Below, one piece after another: positions 54,219 through 63,981 of a DNA stretch of 64,000 nucleotides. The DNA is from Mesonia sp008017825 (GTDB lineage: Bacteria; Bacteroidota; Bacteroidia; Flavobacteriales; Flavobacteriaceae), in contig NZ_VRLS01000026.1 in the NCBI RefSeq assembly GCF_008017825.1, positions 106,118 through 170,117 on the forward strand. Direction: 5' to 3'. The notes under the pieces are model-generated. The model was not told the origin of the DNA. It was given only the letters and a program-made list of their open reading frames with translations, and searched no databases. The stretch's first letter is position 1, and each line of letters opens with the position of its first letter. The position numbers and the translations under genes were made by a program.

Positions 54219-54927
54219 TTAGTTGGCGCAATTTTCATTGTAGAAATAAATCATTTGATCAAAATCTTTCCATTTTGGTTTGTTTCCATACTTGGTAACT
54301 GTTGCTTCGCAATCACCAAAAAGCTCTTGAAAAATTTCTTTTTTGAAATCAGACTTATGCATTCTTTCTGCAGTAGCATTGTCTTTTTGAATATAAAAAG
54401 ATTTATCTATAGATTTTTAATTTGTAATCCTCCCATTCCGAAACCACCAGCTTCTCCGGCTCTCATATCGTGAAATCTTTTATCCTAGAAGTATTGGTAG
54501 GATTTAATAATTGTAAAAGTAAATCCATCTTCTTTTTCTTAATCATTACAGGTACTTTTTCAAAATAGGCATAACCTTTTTCGAATCTTTCCTCATCATA
54601 CGGACTTATAGTCCACTGGGCTGGATCGTGTGCGAAATCGGTGAATTTATTTAGTTTATCAAGATTATTTTGTGGGATATACACGAAATCAATATCTTCT
54701 ATGGGCACTTCTATTTTGTTTTTATTTTCGTCCTTATAGCTAAAGCCTTTAATTAAACTTTTTTTTCTTTTTACAGATTTAATAGGAGTTTCTAACTCTG
54801 TACCATCTTCGAAAGTTATGTAGGAAACTTTTTTGGTAGAAATTCCTTCAAATGGTCTTAAAAATTGTTGAGCATTACTAGACAATGCAAATGCTAAGGT
54901 AGCAACTGCGAGTAAAAGTTTTTTCAT
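54219..54927 (-). pseudogene. Secreted protein gene broken by two -1 frameshifts
   Basis: The intact frame from ATG 54927 gives 154 residues with a signal peptide (1-19) and stops at TGA 54465-54463. The next frame continues without a gap (HDMRAGEAGGFGMGGLQI) to TAG 54409-54407, and the third frame then reads 'SIDKSFYIQKDNATAERMHK' and on through 'LFGDCEATVTKYGNKPKW' to TAA at 54219. Both breaks fall on A runs (A4 at 54481-54478, A5 at 54418-54414 on the minus strand). Adding one base to each gives a 236-residue protein resembling a family of secreted Flavobacteriaceae proteins. Either both are homopolymer sequencing errors or the gene is decaying. Confidence 0.75.
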
Positions 54928-55058
54928 TTTATAGGTTTAATGTTAATTAGTTGTTGTAAGTATAAAATAATTTTTAAAAGCATCAATCTTTATATCAAAA
55001 AACCATCTTTTAATAAATTTTATGAGATATTGTTATGTATTAGGAGATATAAATGACT

Positions 55059-56183
55059 TTATTTCTTAAAATCAATTTCAAAATCTTTCATAAGATCAAG
55101 GAGAACTTCTTCTGTTTTGGAGAGGTTTTTTGTTTTGGGATTCTTATTGTTCTCTACTTTTTTAAAATAACTTGCTATACTTCCGTCAAGGTATTTTTCT
55201 GGTATTATGGGGTGCACATAATATTCTTTACAAACCGTTTTGGTATTACCCAATCCGTTGGCAGCTTCCGCGTAAGCGAGATTTAAATTTTTGGTTTGTT
55301 GCTTTTCATCATCTTCAAGACCAATATCTCGAAGAGTTTCGAAGAATATTTTGGTGGCCGCCCAGGTTCTAAAATCTTTAGCCGAATAAAAATCACCACA
55401 ACTGTTTTGAATATACTCATTGACCATTGTACTGTCTATGGTTTGGGTTTTTCCGTTCTCATCGTAATATTTGAACAATTCCCATCCAGAAATTTCTTCA
55501 CAGTTTTGCACCAATTCTATTAATTTTTTGTCGGTAATGTCTATTTGATGTTCTTTTCCTTTTTTACCTATAAAATTAAAAGTGAGAATGTCTTTGCTTA
55601 TATGTATGTGTTTAGACCTTAAGGTAGAAAGACCATAAGTTTTGTTTTTCTTGGCATAATAATGATTGCCGATTCTTATATGAGTTTCTTCCATTAGCCG
55701 AATAACCAAAGCGATTACTTTTTCTTTAGGCATTCCTTTCTTTCTTAGATCCTTATCTATTTGCTCTCGTATTTTGGGAAGTTGCTTACCAAAAGCTGCT
55801 ATTTTGTAAAATTTGGTTTGATTTTTAAAATTGGTCCATTGTTCATGGTATAAATAGACTTTCCTGTCTTTGTCATCTCGACCGATTACCTGAAGGTGCC
55901 CATTTTTTAAATGCGTAATTCTAACGTTTTTCCAATTGGGAGGAATAACCAAATCTTTAATGCGTTTTTTTTCTTTTATAGAAGTAATTTTATTTCCTTT
56001 CTTGTCTTTGTAGTAATAACCTCTACCTACTTTATGCCGACTAATGGTTAAATCTTTATCTGAAATATAGACAAGATTAGCCATATTGGTAAACTCTTCG
56101 GGTTCTGTAATTATTTTCTTTAATTGTTGAGGTGAAAGTCGCACAGCTGTATTTTTTATTCCTGAATTTAAAACTAAAAACAA
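55059..56183 (-). CDS. DNA topoisomerase IB
   Basis: 374 residues from the TTG shown. No ATG fits before 'LSPQQLKKIITEPEEF', which looks like genuine N-terminal sequence; a GTG at 56144 is a second candidate. The poxvirus-type enzyme has catalytic Arg in 'HIRIGN' (about 170) and in 'SAKDFRTWAAT' (Arg272), Lys in 'GKKGKEH' (about 207-210), and nucleophile Tyr in 'KEYYVHP' (321/322). It relaxes supercoils through a 3'-phosphotyrosine. Part of the linker before the Tyr is encoded by a palindrome variant (55264-55278, A-Y-A-E-A). It stands alone. Confidence 0.85.
   Translation of the reverse strand: MFLVLNSGIKNTAVRLSPQQLKKIITEPEEFTNMANLVYISDKDLTISRHKVGRGYYYKDKKGNKITSIKEKKRIKDLVIPPNWKNVRITHLKNGHLQVIGRDDKDRKVYLYHEQWTNFKNQTKFYKIAAFGKQLPKIREQIDKDLRKKGMPKEKVIALVIRLMEETHIRIGNHYYAKKNKTYGLSTLRSKHIHISKDILTFNFIGKKGKEHQIDITDKKLIELVQNCEEISGWELFKYYDENGKTQTIDSTMVNEYIQNSCGDFYSAKDFRTWAATKIFFETLRDIGLEDDEKQQTKNLNLAYAEAANGLGNTKTVCKEYYVHPIIPEKYLDGSIASYFKKVENNKNPKTKNLSKTEEVLLDLMKDFEIDFKK
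55264..55278. repeat. Palindrome variant in topoisomerase IB gene
   Basis: GCTTCCGCGTAAGCG, one change from a full palindrome. In frame on the minus strand it gives A-Y-A-E-A, just before the catalytic tyrosine region. Confidence 0.55.
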
Positions 56184-56257
56184 AACACAACTGATAAGGA
56201 AAAGTGAAATTTTTCTTTACGGATTAATTTTTATGAAATTTTAAAGATTTGTTATAT

Positions 56258-56289
56258 GAAAAAGCCTCTTGAAAATATCAAGAGGCTTT
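56258..56289 (-). terminator. Terminator after the M42 peptidase gene
   Basis: AAAGCCTCTTGA pairs with TCAAGAGGCTTT (12 bp, 5-base loop) and continues as TTTTT on the minus strand. Confidence 0.85.
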
Positions 56290-56297
56290 AGGTTTAT

Positions 56298-56307
56298 TTC
56301 CGCGGAA
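56298..56307. repeat. Intergenic copy of the palindrome
   Basis: TTCCGCGGAA (10 bp perfect), extended on the right as GCGAAA, between the M42 stop and its terminator. It is the only copy outside a coding region. Confidence 0.5.
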
Positions 56308-56315
56308 GCGAAATT

Positions 56316-57404
56316 TTAGTCAAAATAACTAAATGTCTCTCCGTTTTTAATTTGAAGTAAGCTTTCGTAAATTAACTTAATCACATTCTCTACATCATCT
56401 CTATGTACCATTTCTACGGTAGTATGCATATAACGTAATGGTAGTGAGATTAAAGCAGAAGCAACTCCGCCGTTGCTGTAGGCAAAAGCATCGGTATCTG
56501 TCCCAGTAGCTCTACTTGCTGCCATACGTTGGAAAGGTATTTTCTTATTTTCGGCTGTATCCATAATCATTTCACGCAATTTGTTTTGTATCGCCGGAGC
56601 GTAGCTAATCACGGGACCAGCACCAATTTTGGTATCACCTTCCTTCTTCTTATCGATCATAGGAGTAGTAGTATCGTGAGTCACATCGGTTACAATAGCT
56701 ACATTTGGTTTGATGGTTTGCGAAATCATTTCGGCACCACGAAGACCTATTTCTTCTTGTACAGAATTAGTAATGTATAGACCAAAATCTAACTCTTGTT
56801 TATTCTCTTTTAATAGACGAGCAACTTCGGCAATCATAAAACCACCCATTCTATTATCTAAAGCTCTACAAACAAATTTATCATTGTTAAGTACAAAAAA
56901 CTCGTCTGGATAAGTAATTACACAACCTACGTGAACACCTAGTTTTTCTACTTCTTCTTTAGTCGTACAACCAACATCTATGGTAATGTTCTCTATTTTT
57001 GGATGCTCTTCGTTGCTTTTATCCCTAGTATGTATAGCTGGCCAACCAAACACACCTTTTACAATTCCGTTTTTAGTATGAATATTTACACGTTTTGAGG
57101 CTGCAATCATATGATCACTTCCTCCGTTTCTAATGACGTGAATAAGACCATTATCTGTAATGTAATTTACATACCAAGAAATTTCATCGGCATGTCCTTC
57201 TATAACAACTTTAAATTTAGCATCGGGATTAATAACTCCTACTGCAGTACCGTAAGTATCGGTAATAAATTCATCAACATATGGTTTTAGGTAATCCATC
57301 CATAATTTTTGTCCTTCCCATTCATAGCCCGTTGGAGCTGCATTATTTAAATAATTTTCTAAAAAAGTGAGTGACTTTTTATTAAGGATACTATTTTTGC
57401 TCAT
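56316..57404 (-). CDS. M42-family metallopeptidase
   Basis: 362 residues. Metal ligands: His71 in 'VIEGHADEISW', Asp183 in 'CRALDNRMGG', Glu217/218 in 'VQEEIGLRGAE' (general base and ligand), Asp240 in 'IVTDVTHD', and a late His in 'RYMHTTVEMVH'. It is a di-zinc aminopeptidase of the tetrahedral (TET) type that trims peptides in the cytoplasm. No signal peptide. Length and motifs are standard. Confidence 0.9.
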   Translation of the reverse strand: MSKNSILNKKSLTFLENYLNNAAPTGYEWEGQKLWMDYLKPYVDEFITDTYGTAVGVINPDAKFKVVIEGHADEISWYVNYITDNGLIHVIRNGGSDHMIAASKRVNIHTKNGIVKGVFGWPAIHTRDKSNEEHPKIENITIDVGCTTKEEVEKLGVHVGCVITYPDEFFVLNNDKFVCRALDNRMGGFMIAEVARLLKENKQELDFGLYITNSVQEEIGLRGAEMISQTIKPNVAIVTDVTHDTTTPMIDKKKEGDTKIGAGPVISYAPAIQNKLREMIMDTAENKKIPFQRMAASRATGTDTDAFAYSNGGVASALISLPLRYMHTTVEMVHRDDVENVIKLIYESLLQIKNGETFSYFD

Positions 57405-57467
57405 AACTTAAATTTTACATTTTTACGAAAATACTAATAATTAAGGTCACAACGCTTGTAGCGGAAT

Positions 57468-57475
57468 TAATTTTG
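57468..57475 (+). promoter_or_regulatory. -7 promoter element of the DUF4294 gene
   Basis: TAATTTTG fits TAnnTTTG; about 38 bases before the TTG start at 57514. Confidence 0.5.
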
Positions 57476-57513
57476 GAACGATTTTGGCTAATAGTTATGT
57501 AAAAAATAATCAC

Positions 57514-58203
57514 TTGAAGTACATTATTTCTATATATATATTACTCTTTTCTTTTGTGTTGCAAGCTCAACATACAAGCAGGGTGCTTGAAAAAGACACT
57601 ACAAAGAAGCATTTGGTATCGACACCATCTGGCTTTTATATGATACAAGATGATTCTTTGGCTGTAGATGCTGTAAACCTAGATGAAGTACTTCTTCTGG
57701 GTCCTTTTAAATTTAAAAATAGAACAGAGCGAAGAACGTATTTGATTCTTCAAAGAAAAACAAGAAAAGTTTGGCCTTATGCTGTTCTAGCATCTGAAAG
57801 ATTAACTCAATTAAACGAAAGACTTAATTCTATAGAAAGTAAATCTAAAAAAAGAAAATATACACGAATCGTTCAGAATTATATTGAAGATGAGTTTACA
57901 GAAGAATTAAAAAAACTCACTAAAACCGAAGGGCAAATTCTCGTAAAATTGATGTATCGACAAACAGGTGAAACCACCTTTGATGTAGTTAAGGAGTTAA
58001 AAAGCGGATGGAAGGCTTTTTGGTATAATACCACTGCAAGTCTTTTTAATATTTCTTTAAAAGAAACTTTCGATCCTTTAAACGTAAAAGAGGATTATTA
58101 TATTGAACATATATTGAGAAGGAGCTTTCAAAAAAATGAGTTGAATAGAAGCGAGCCTGTCATAGATATTGATTTTTCTAAGAGTATGAAACGCTGGAAT
58201 TAA
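57514..58203 (+). CDS. DUF4294 exported protein
   Basis: 229 residues from a TTG at 57514. The frame is open to a TTG at 57484, but the later start puts a classical signal peptide ('KYIISIYILLFSFVLQAQH') right at the N-terminus. The mature part carries 'RTERRTYLILQRKTRKVWPYA', a helical segment 'LNERLNSIESKSKKRKYTR' and 'LTKTEGQILVKLMYRQTGET', the recognisable DUF4294 stretches. Function unknown; periplasmic or lipid-facing. It converges with the second OmpA gene with a 3-base gap. Confidence 0.75.
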   Translation: MKYIISIYILLFSFVLQAQHTSRVLEKDTTKKHLVSTPSGFYMIQDDSLAVDAVNLDEVLLLGPFKFKNRTERRTYLILQRKTRKVWPYAVLASERLTQLNERLNSIESKSKKRKYTRIVQNYIEDEFTEELKKLTKTEGQILVKLMYRQTGETTFDVVKELKSGWKAFWYNTTASLFNISLKETFDPLNVKEDYYIEHILRRSFQKNELNRSEPVIDIDFSKSMKRWN

Positions 58204-58206
58204 CTT

Positions 58207-60231
58207 CTACTCAAAATTTAGAATCTTAAACTCACATCTTCTATTAATTTCATGTTGTTCTTCTGTACAAGATTCTTCAGTCTCACAGTAGATAATAGGA
58301 AACCTCTCTCCGTAACCTATGGCAATAATTCTAGAAACGTCAATTTTATTTTCAGATAAATATTGTTGTACAGAATTAGATCTTTTCTGTGATAAGTCTT
58401 TATTATACTTATTATTTCCTCTAATATCGGTATGCGTTCCTATTTCAATTTTCATATTGGGATACTTTTTCATTAGAGAAATAACATTTTGTAGCGTTGC
58501 TCTAGATTCTTTTCTCATATACCAAAGATCGTAATCAAAGTAAATAGGTTCGGTTTTTATGTAATAAGCATTGTCTTTTTTAACAATCGCTTTTTCATTA
58601 TCAATAATTGATTTTACTCTATTTTCTTTCGCTAGTTTCTCATTTGCTTTGGTAATTTCTAATTGTTTTTGTTGCTCAAGTTCTTCTTCTTTTTTCAGTT
58701 CTTCAATTCGCTCAAGACTCAGTAAAGACAAAACAATTTTATTTTCTTTTTTTCTGATTTTAGAAGTGTTTACAATTGTACTGTCAGGTTTATAACTTAC
58801 TTTATGACCAGTAATTTTATAAGGATTTGAACAAAGAACTTTAAATTTAAATTCACCTTTAGGTCCTGTGATAATACTATCTCTGTCTACATTTTTATTA
58901 TAGAGAATTACCCTAGCATTTGCTAAAACTTCTTTGGTATATTTATCTTGAACTATCCCTGTAATATATTGATAACAATCCTCTATAATTAAAGGTAAGG
59001 TTTCTTTAATTTGATAAATATCATCACTTCCTATACCTGTAGCTCGGTTAGAACTGAAAAAACCTTCTTTTGTCTCTGAATTTATCATAAAAGCAAAGTC
59101 ATCTAATCCAGAGTTTATAGGAAAACCTACGTTATCAGGTTTTAAAAATTGATCATTTTCTTTCTTACTTATGAAAATATCTAAAAACCCAAAACCTGGG
59201 TGACCATCAGATGAAAAATATAAACTTCCTTCTTTGTCTATAAACGGAAATTGCTCTTTTTGTTTAGTATTTATAAGTGCTCCTAAATTTTTTACATCAG
59301 TAAAATTGTTGATGGAAACTTGATATATGTCAAAACCTCCAAAACCTCCAGGTCTATTAGAGGAAAAATAAAGTATTTTTCCATCTGAACTTAGTGCAGG
59401 GTGTTCTGTAGAAAAATTTTTATCATTAATAGGAAGGGAAATAACATTTTTCCATTCTCCATCAACGAGCTGTGCTTGATAAATTTGAAGTTGATTTACT
59501 TTAGCGGAATCTTTTTTTGTTTTTCCGTTAAGGTAATTATTTCTGGTAAAATAGACTGTTTTTCCATCTGAAGTAAAAACTGCATTCGATTCATGAAACT
59601 TGGTGGTTAAAGATTGAGAAAAGAGTTGGGCTGAGTTTTCCTGATTTAATGAATCTAATGAGGTGCTGTATAAATTAAGATAAGGCTTATTATTCCAGTA
59701 GTACATTTTTTCAAAAAACGAATGGGACTTTTTGGTAGCTGAGTAAATCAATTGGTCATTATAAATGGTTGATCCAAATTCTGAACTTTCAGTATTAATT
59801 GGTAAAGATTTTATATCATAACGATCCCCTATAGCTGTTACATTTTCTAAATAGCGCAAGTTGTTTTGATGTTTTTCAGGGCTATGTGAAGAATATAAGG
59901 TTTCAATTTTATTTGCCTCTTGATAATTATCTATTGCTTTTAAGGTTTGAGCATATCTAAAAAGATGCTCATTATTCATTAATTCTGACTTTCTACCTAA
60001 AACTTTTTCGTAAAGGGAGGATGCTTTTTCTACTTGAAAGGTGAAATAATACGCATCGGCTAAATTTAAAAGTGTCTCTTCTGAAGTTTTTTTATTTAAG
60101 GAAGCTTCATATAAAGGGATGGCTTTAGAATAATAGGTTTTTTGAAAATAATTATCGGCTTTTTTAGTCTGAAAATTCTGACAAAAAATAATTTGTGGAA
60201 TTAAAATGAAGAAGAGTAGCTTAATTTTCAT
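58207..60231 (-). CDS. PorE-like OmpA-family protein (second cassette)
   Basis: 674 residues. Signal peptide 1-17; TPR-like helices about 20-120; PD40/propeller repeats about 130-420 ('LIYSATKKSHSF', 'LYFSSNRPGGFGGFDIYQV', 'LYFSSDGHPGFGFLDIFI', 'GFFSSNRATGIGSDDIYQI'); a carboxypeptidase-regulatory domain about 425-495; a Lys/Glu-rich helix around 510-550; OmpA domain about 560-670 ('PIYFDYDLWYMRKESRATL', 'IGTHTDIRGNNKYN', 'RIIAIGYGERFP'). It matches the 42675 protein in order but lacks the SPOR-like tail. It is the last gene of the second cassette. Confidence 0.88.
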   Translation of the reverse strand: MKIKLLFFILIPQIIFCQNFQTKKADNYFQKTYYSKAIPLYEASLNKKTSEETLLNLADAYYFTFQVEKASSLYEKVLGRKSELMNNEHLFRYAQTLKAIDNYQEANKIETLYSSHSPEKHQNNLRYLENVTAIGDRYDIKSLPINTESSEFGSTIYNDQLIYSATKKSHSFFEKMYYWNNKPYLNLYSTSLDSLNQENSAQLFSQSLTTKFHESNAVFTSDGKTVYFTRNNYLNGKTKKDSAKVNQLQIYQAQLVDGEWKNVISLPINDKNFSTEHPALSSDGKILYFSSNRPGGFGGFDIYQVSINNFTDVKNLGALINTKQKEQFPFIDKEGSLYFSSDGHPGFGFLDIFISKKENDQFLKPDNVGFPINSGLDDFAFMINSETKEGFFSSNRATGIGSDDIYQIKETLPLIIEDCYQYITGIVQDKYTKEVLANARVILYNKNVDRDSIITGPKGEFKFKVLCSNPYKITGHKVSYKPDSTIVNTSKIRKKENKIVLSLLSLERIEELKKEEELEQQKQLEITKANEKLAKENRVKSIIDNEKAIVKKDNAYYIKTEPIYFDYDLWYMRKESRATLQNVISLMKKYPNMKIEIGTHTDIRGNNKYNKDLSQKRSNSVQQYLSENKIDVSRIIAIGYGERFPIIYCETEESCTEEQHEINRRCEFKILNFE

Positions 60232-60240
60232 ACAAATAAT

Positions 60241-61173
60241 TTAAAAGAATCTTGGAGATTTATTGTAACCGCTTAATAAAGATAAATCATAAAGCAGAAA
60301 GAATTCGTGCGTACCAGAGTTGTAGTTTCCAAGATTGGTAATGGTATAATCGTAAGCGTAACCAAAGCTTAAGTTTGGGGTGATGCCAATTGAAAACATT
60401 CCGCTAACTGAATCGTCTAAGCGATAAGATGCCCCTAACTCAAACCGATTTAAGTACTTTACATTAAAAGAAAAATCGTACATTAATGGAGCACCTTTTA
60501 CATTTCTTATCAAAAAGGATGGTTTTAGTTTAAACTCTGAGTTAAGCTGATATACATAACCTCCAGTAAGATAGGTGTGAATTTCTTCACTTCCCAAGCG
60601 TTGAATCCCGTCGGGATCATCTAAATGTTTACTATTTAGAAAATTAGGAGCAGAAAGACCTATGTAATAATCTTTATGAAAGAGAAATGCTCCCGTACCA
60701 AAATTAGGAAAGGTTTTATGTAAATTTTCTTGAAAAGCAGCATCGGTGCTCACGTCTCCACTTTCTAAGCGAAAATTATAAAAATCTGTATCTAAGAAAG
60801 TAATCCCAGCCTTTACGCCAAGTGATAGTTTAAGCTTGTCGTTAAGTTTTAAGATATAGGCAAAATCAGCAAAAATGTTATTTTCTTTTAACGCTCCTTC
60901 ACCAATCTCATCAGAAATAAAAGATAAGCCAGTTTCAATCTTATTATTTAATGGTAGATGGGTGAAAAATGAAAAAGTTTGCGGACTCCCCGTCGCATTT
61001 ATCCATTGCGTTCTATAAAAAGCGCCAAAATTGATTACCTCTGGAGTACTGGTAGCATATGCAGGATTAATCACATTCATATTATACATATAATGTGTAA
61101 ACTCTGGATCTTGTTGTGCAAACCCTAGTTTTATGAATAATAAGAAAAAGAGAGATAGAGTAATTTTTTTCAT
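60241..61173 (-). CDS. PorP/SprF-family T9SS outer-membrane protein (second cassette)
   Basis: 310 residues. Signal peptide 1-19, then the family opening 'DPEFTHYMYNMNVINPAYA' and a barrel ending in PRFF, as in the 41726 paralogue. Spacing is nine bases to the OmpA gene and 15 to the adhesin, identical in order and nearly identical in spacing to the first cassette. Confidence 0.9.
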   Translation of the reverse strand: MKKITLSLFFLLFIKLGFAQQDPEFTHYMYNMNVINPAYATSTPEVINFGAFYRTQWINATGSPQTFSFFTHLPLNNKIETGLSFISDEIGEGALKENNIFADFAYILKLNDKLKLSLGVKAGITFLDTDFYNFRLESGDVSTDAAFQENLHKTFPNFGTGAFLFHKDYYIGLSAPNFLNSKHLDDPDGIQRLGSEEIHTYLTGGYVYQLNSEFKLKPSFLIRNVKGAPLMYDFSFNVKYLNRFELGASYRLDDSVSGMFSIGITPNLSFGYAYDYTITNLGNYNSGTHEFFLLYDLSLLSGYNKSPRFF

Positions 61174-61188
61174 ATATAATTTTAAATA

Positions 61189-63807
61189 TTATCTATTAAG
61201 GTATAGACGACCTTGTTGTGGTTTCTTTCTACCTTTATTGAAATGAAGTATATAAAAATAAACCCCATTAGGTGCAATACCATCTACTAATGCACCACTC
61301 TCAGAAGAGCGACCATCCCATTCTGGATGATCAATATCTCCTTTAAATAAAATTTTCCCGTAACGATTGTAAATTTCAAATTCATAATTAGGGTAAATAA
61401 ATGAAATATTCGGGATTCTAAATACATCATTGGTCCCATCTTTATTAGGTGAAAAAGCATCAGGTACAAAAAAATCATAGTTAGTGACATCACAATCTGT
61501 AAGACTTACAAATACTTCTAGTTTTTCTTTTGAATCACAATTGGTAACAGAATCGTGTAAGTAAATATAGTAGACTACATTTTCTTTTAATAGAGTAGAG
61601 GAAGAGAGTAGATTATTATCTTCATCTAACAGGATTACCTCATATTGAAGGTTTTCAATTACCTTTTTAGATAAATCTTGTATAGTAGGATTATCGGCAC
61701 CACAAAACTCGGCATCTAATAAAGTAGGAGTTGGGGTTTTATGGATTAAAACGTCAACGGGAGTTTTATCAGAAATACAATTTTGAGTATTACTTTGTGC
61801 AGCCCAATAAGTTCTTTCTAAAAGTATATGAGTGTTACCTAACGGAACAATTGAATTTTGATTGTCATACCAAGTTATATTTCCTGCATTAGGTAGTAAG
61901 TCTGCGATGGTAGCTTCATCTACTTCGCAAAATTCTTGGATAGCATTTGCCGTAGGCGGATTTGGTATGGGAAAGATTTCAAAATCTTGGTTACTGTTAG
62001 AAAGAATGCTACAGCCTGTTGCTAAATTAATAATTTCATTTACTACAAAAGAATAATTGCCGGCACTAATAAAAGTGTTAGCGGGTAAGGTAAATTCTGT
62101 TTGTCCATTAATTACGGGTAATGTTATATGTTGATTTAAAGAAATTCCTGTTTCAATAGAATAAATGATTTCAACTTGATTAATACCTGTTAAGTTAAAA
62201 AGTTGTATTAAAATCGGTTCACCGAAACAAATATTTTCAACATCAATAACTACATTGGAATTTGGTAGAGGAAAGACCTCAAAATCTATAAGTAAATCAT
62301 CTGGATTTGAAGTACAATTATTTTCGGTCGTAATACTTGTAATTTTAAAAGTATTTATACCTGTATTAGGAATTAATGAGCTATTAATAATAAATGAAGC
62401 TTCTCCATTTACAAAATTTAAAGTTTGAGAACTATTGTTTATGGTGTTTGCACCTGTAATATTATAAGTGATGTTTAAAGACTCATTAAAGTTAATATCT
62501 GGGTGATTAATAATTATACTTAAGTTTTCACCTTCGCAAATATCATCTATGTTTAAATTTAAATCGTCATATACGGGCCATATTTCAAAAGTAGTTTCTA
62601 GGTTATAAATAATATTACAGATTAAATCGTTAGGATCGCTTACTAATTCAATATTTGTAATGGTAATAGAGTATACTCCTGGAGTTGGTGTAAAGTTTGA
62701 ATCTAATAAGAATGATGTAGGGTCACTTAAACTAGTTTGTACTGAGCCATCATAATTTATGGGTCCGTTTACTTCATAATCTATATTTAACATATAGCTA
62801 GGGAGGCCAGTTAAACTTGGTAGATTAGTTATTAAAGCTTCAAGCGGAATTATACCTATTTCATTTTCACATATAGAGTTAACATCAAAATCAGAATTAG
62901 AGAAGTCTAATTCTCTTTGTATTTTAAGAGTCGTAATAGATGTTTGGGGTTGGCATATAGGATGATTAGGTGTTGCTGTATAGCTAAAGTCATATTCTCC
63001 GTAACCAAAAGTGTTAAAAATATTTTGGACGTCAATAGTCGTGTCACTATTATTACTAAATTCTGAAGTGCCAGAGTTTTCTGTCCAATTTCCATTAGGT
63101 TGTTCACCTATTAATATAACCGATAAGTCTAAAGTCGTATAATTAGCAAGGTCAGTTAAACCACAAATCTCTATAATTGAATCTATACCAGGGTTTGGTA
63201 ATGGATGTACGGTTAATTCAACAGTTACTGTTTTGGCAGAACAGCTTCCCACTGCAGGAACATTATAAGTAAATAGGTAAGTTCCTGCACCCTGCACAGT
63301 GGCATTATAGAAACTCCCATTTAAAGCTCCAGTATTACTTTGGTCAACCCAAGTGCCAAAAAAGTGCGGGCTAGGATTATTACTTATAAATTGAAAAAGG
63401 TTTACGTCTAAATCATCTTCACAAGCATTAGCTATATAGTTATCTTCACCAGGGTAGCCTCCTATAATTAAAGTTATAGTAGCAGTATTATTAGTGCAAT
63501 TAATAGGATCCACTGTATAAGTGTATGAATATACACCTCCTTGATTTATTTGCCATATATTAATAATATGCGTAGCGGTCCCAACATAAACATTTAAATT
63601 ATCATTGTCTGTCCATGTTCCTCCAGTAATAGGAGTCCCTGGCAAAGCGTTGAATAAATTAAAATTTTGATTACTCGTGTCTGGAATATTACATATAGTA
63701 ATTGTGGTATCACTACCTGCACATTGAGCTCTTGTATATTGGTTAATGAGAAACAGAAAAAAAAATAAGATATATACTTTTCTAATAGAAGAATAACCTT
63801 GCTTCAT
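61189..63807 (-). CDS. T9SS-secreted multi-domain protein with type-B C-terminal domain
   Basis: 872 residues. Signal peptide 1-27 (TRAQ). Several Ig/PKD-like segments of about 100 residues follow, many with 'FEIWPVYDD'/'FEVFPLPN'/'FEIFPIPN' and C-x-x-x-N blocks; some carry cysteines ('CAGSDTTITIC', 'CTNNTATI'). Near the end, 'VPDAFSPNKDGTNDVFRIPN', 'FEIYNRYGKILFKGD' and 'APNGVYFYILHF' form the gliding-motility CTD, the type-B T9SS signal. It is unlike the other adhesin in the passenger region, which has no long tandem array. Confidence 0.85.
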   Translation of the reverse strand: MKQGYSSIRKVYILFFFLFLINQYTRAQCAGSDTTITICNIPDTSNQNFNLFNALPGTPITGGTWTDNDNLNVYVGTATHIINIWQINQGGVYSYTYTVDPINCTNNTATITLIIGGYPGEDNYIANACEDDLDVNLFQFISNNPSPHFFGTWVDQSNTGALNGSFYNATVQGAGTYLFTYNVPAVGSCSAKTVTVELTVHPLPNPGIDSIIEICGLTDLANYTTLDLSVILIGEQPNGNWTENSGTSEFSNNSDTTIDVQNIFNTFGYGEYDFSYTATPNHPICQPQTSITTLKIQRELDFSNSDFDVNSICENEIGIIPLEALITNLPSLTGLPSYMLNIDYEVNGPINYDGSVQTSLSDPTSFLLDSNFTPTPGVYSITITNIELVSDPNDLICNIIYNLETTFEIWPVYDDLNLNIDDICEGENLSIIINHPDINFNESLNITYNITGANTINNSSQTLNFVNGEASFIINSSLIPNTGINTFKITSITTENNCTSNPDDLLIDFEVFPLPNSNVVIDVENICFGEPILIQLFNLTGINQVEIIYSIETGISLNQHITLPVINGQTEFTLPANTFISAGNYSFVVNEIINLATGCSILSNSNQDFEIFPIPNPPTANAIQEFCEVDEATIADLLPNAGNITWYDNQNSIVPLGNTHILLERTYWAAQSNTQNCISDKTPVDVLIHKTPTPTLLDAEFCGADNPTIQDLSKKVIENLQYEVILLDEDNNLLSSSTLLKENVVYYIYLHDSVTNCDSKEKLEVFVSLTDCDVTNYDFFVPDAFSPNKDGTNDVFRIPNISFIYPNYEFEIYNRYGKILFKGDIDHPEWDGRSSESGALVDGIAPNGVYFYILHFNKGRKKPQQGRLYLNR

Positions 63808-63948
63808 AAATAGTGAATAAATTTTATACTAATATAACAGTTTAGGATATGAATTTCCTAATTCAATTATAACAATAAATAAATTTTCACTTACACACTT
63901 TTCATTTTCAATGTATTAAGAGGATATTAAATAAAAGTTGCGATTTTG

Positions 63949-63981
63949 TTTGTTGATTAGGGAAAAAGGGTTGTATATTTG
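63949..63981 (+). promoter_or_regulatory. Promoter at the right edge
   Basis: TTTG (63949-63952), 21-bp spacer, TATATTTG (63974-63981), followed by CACCCCGCTTAGCGCGGTA. The element is good and its downstream gene is outside the window. The rest of the 193-base stretch after the adhesin start shows nothing else. Confidence 0.65.

Noticed and set aside
54255..54473. Plus-strand open frame of 72 codons
   Set aside because: It is antisense to the frameshifted minus-strand gene, which has far better protein-like features.
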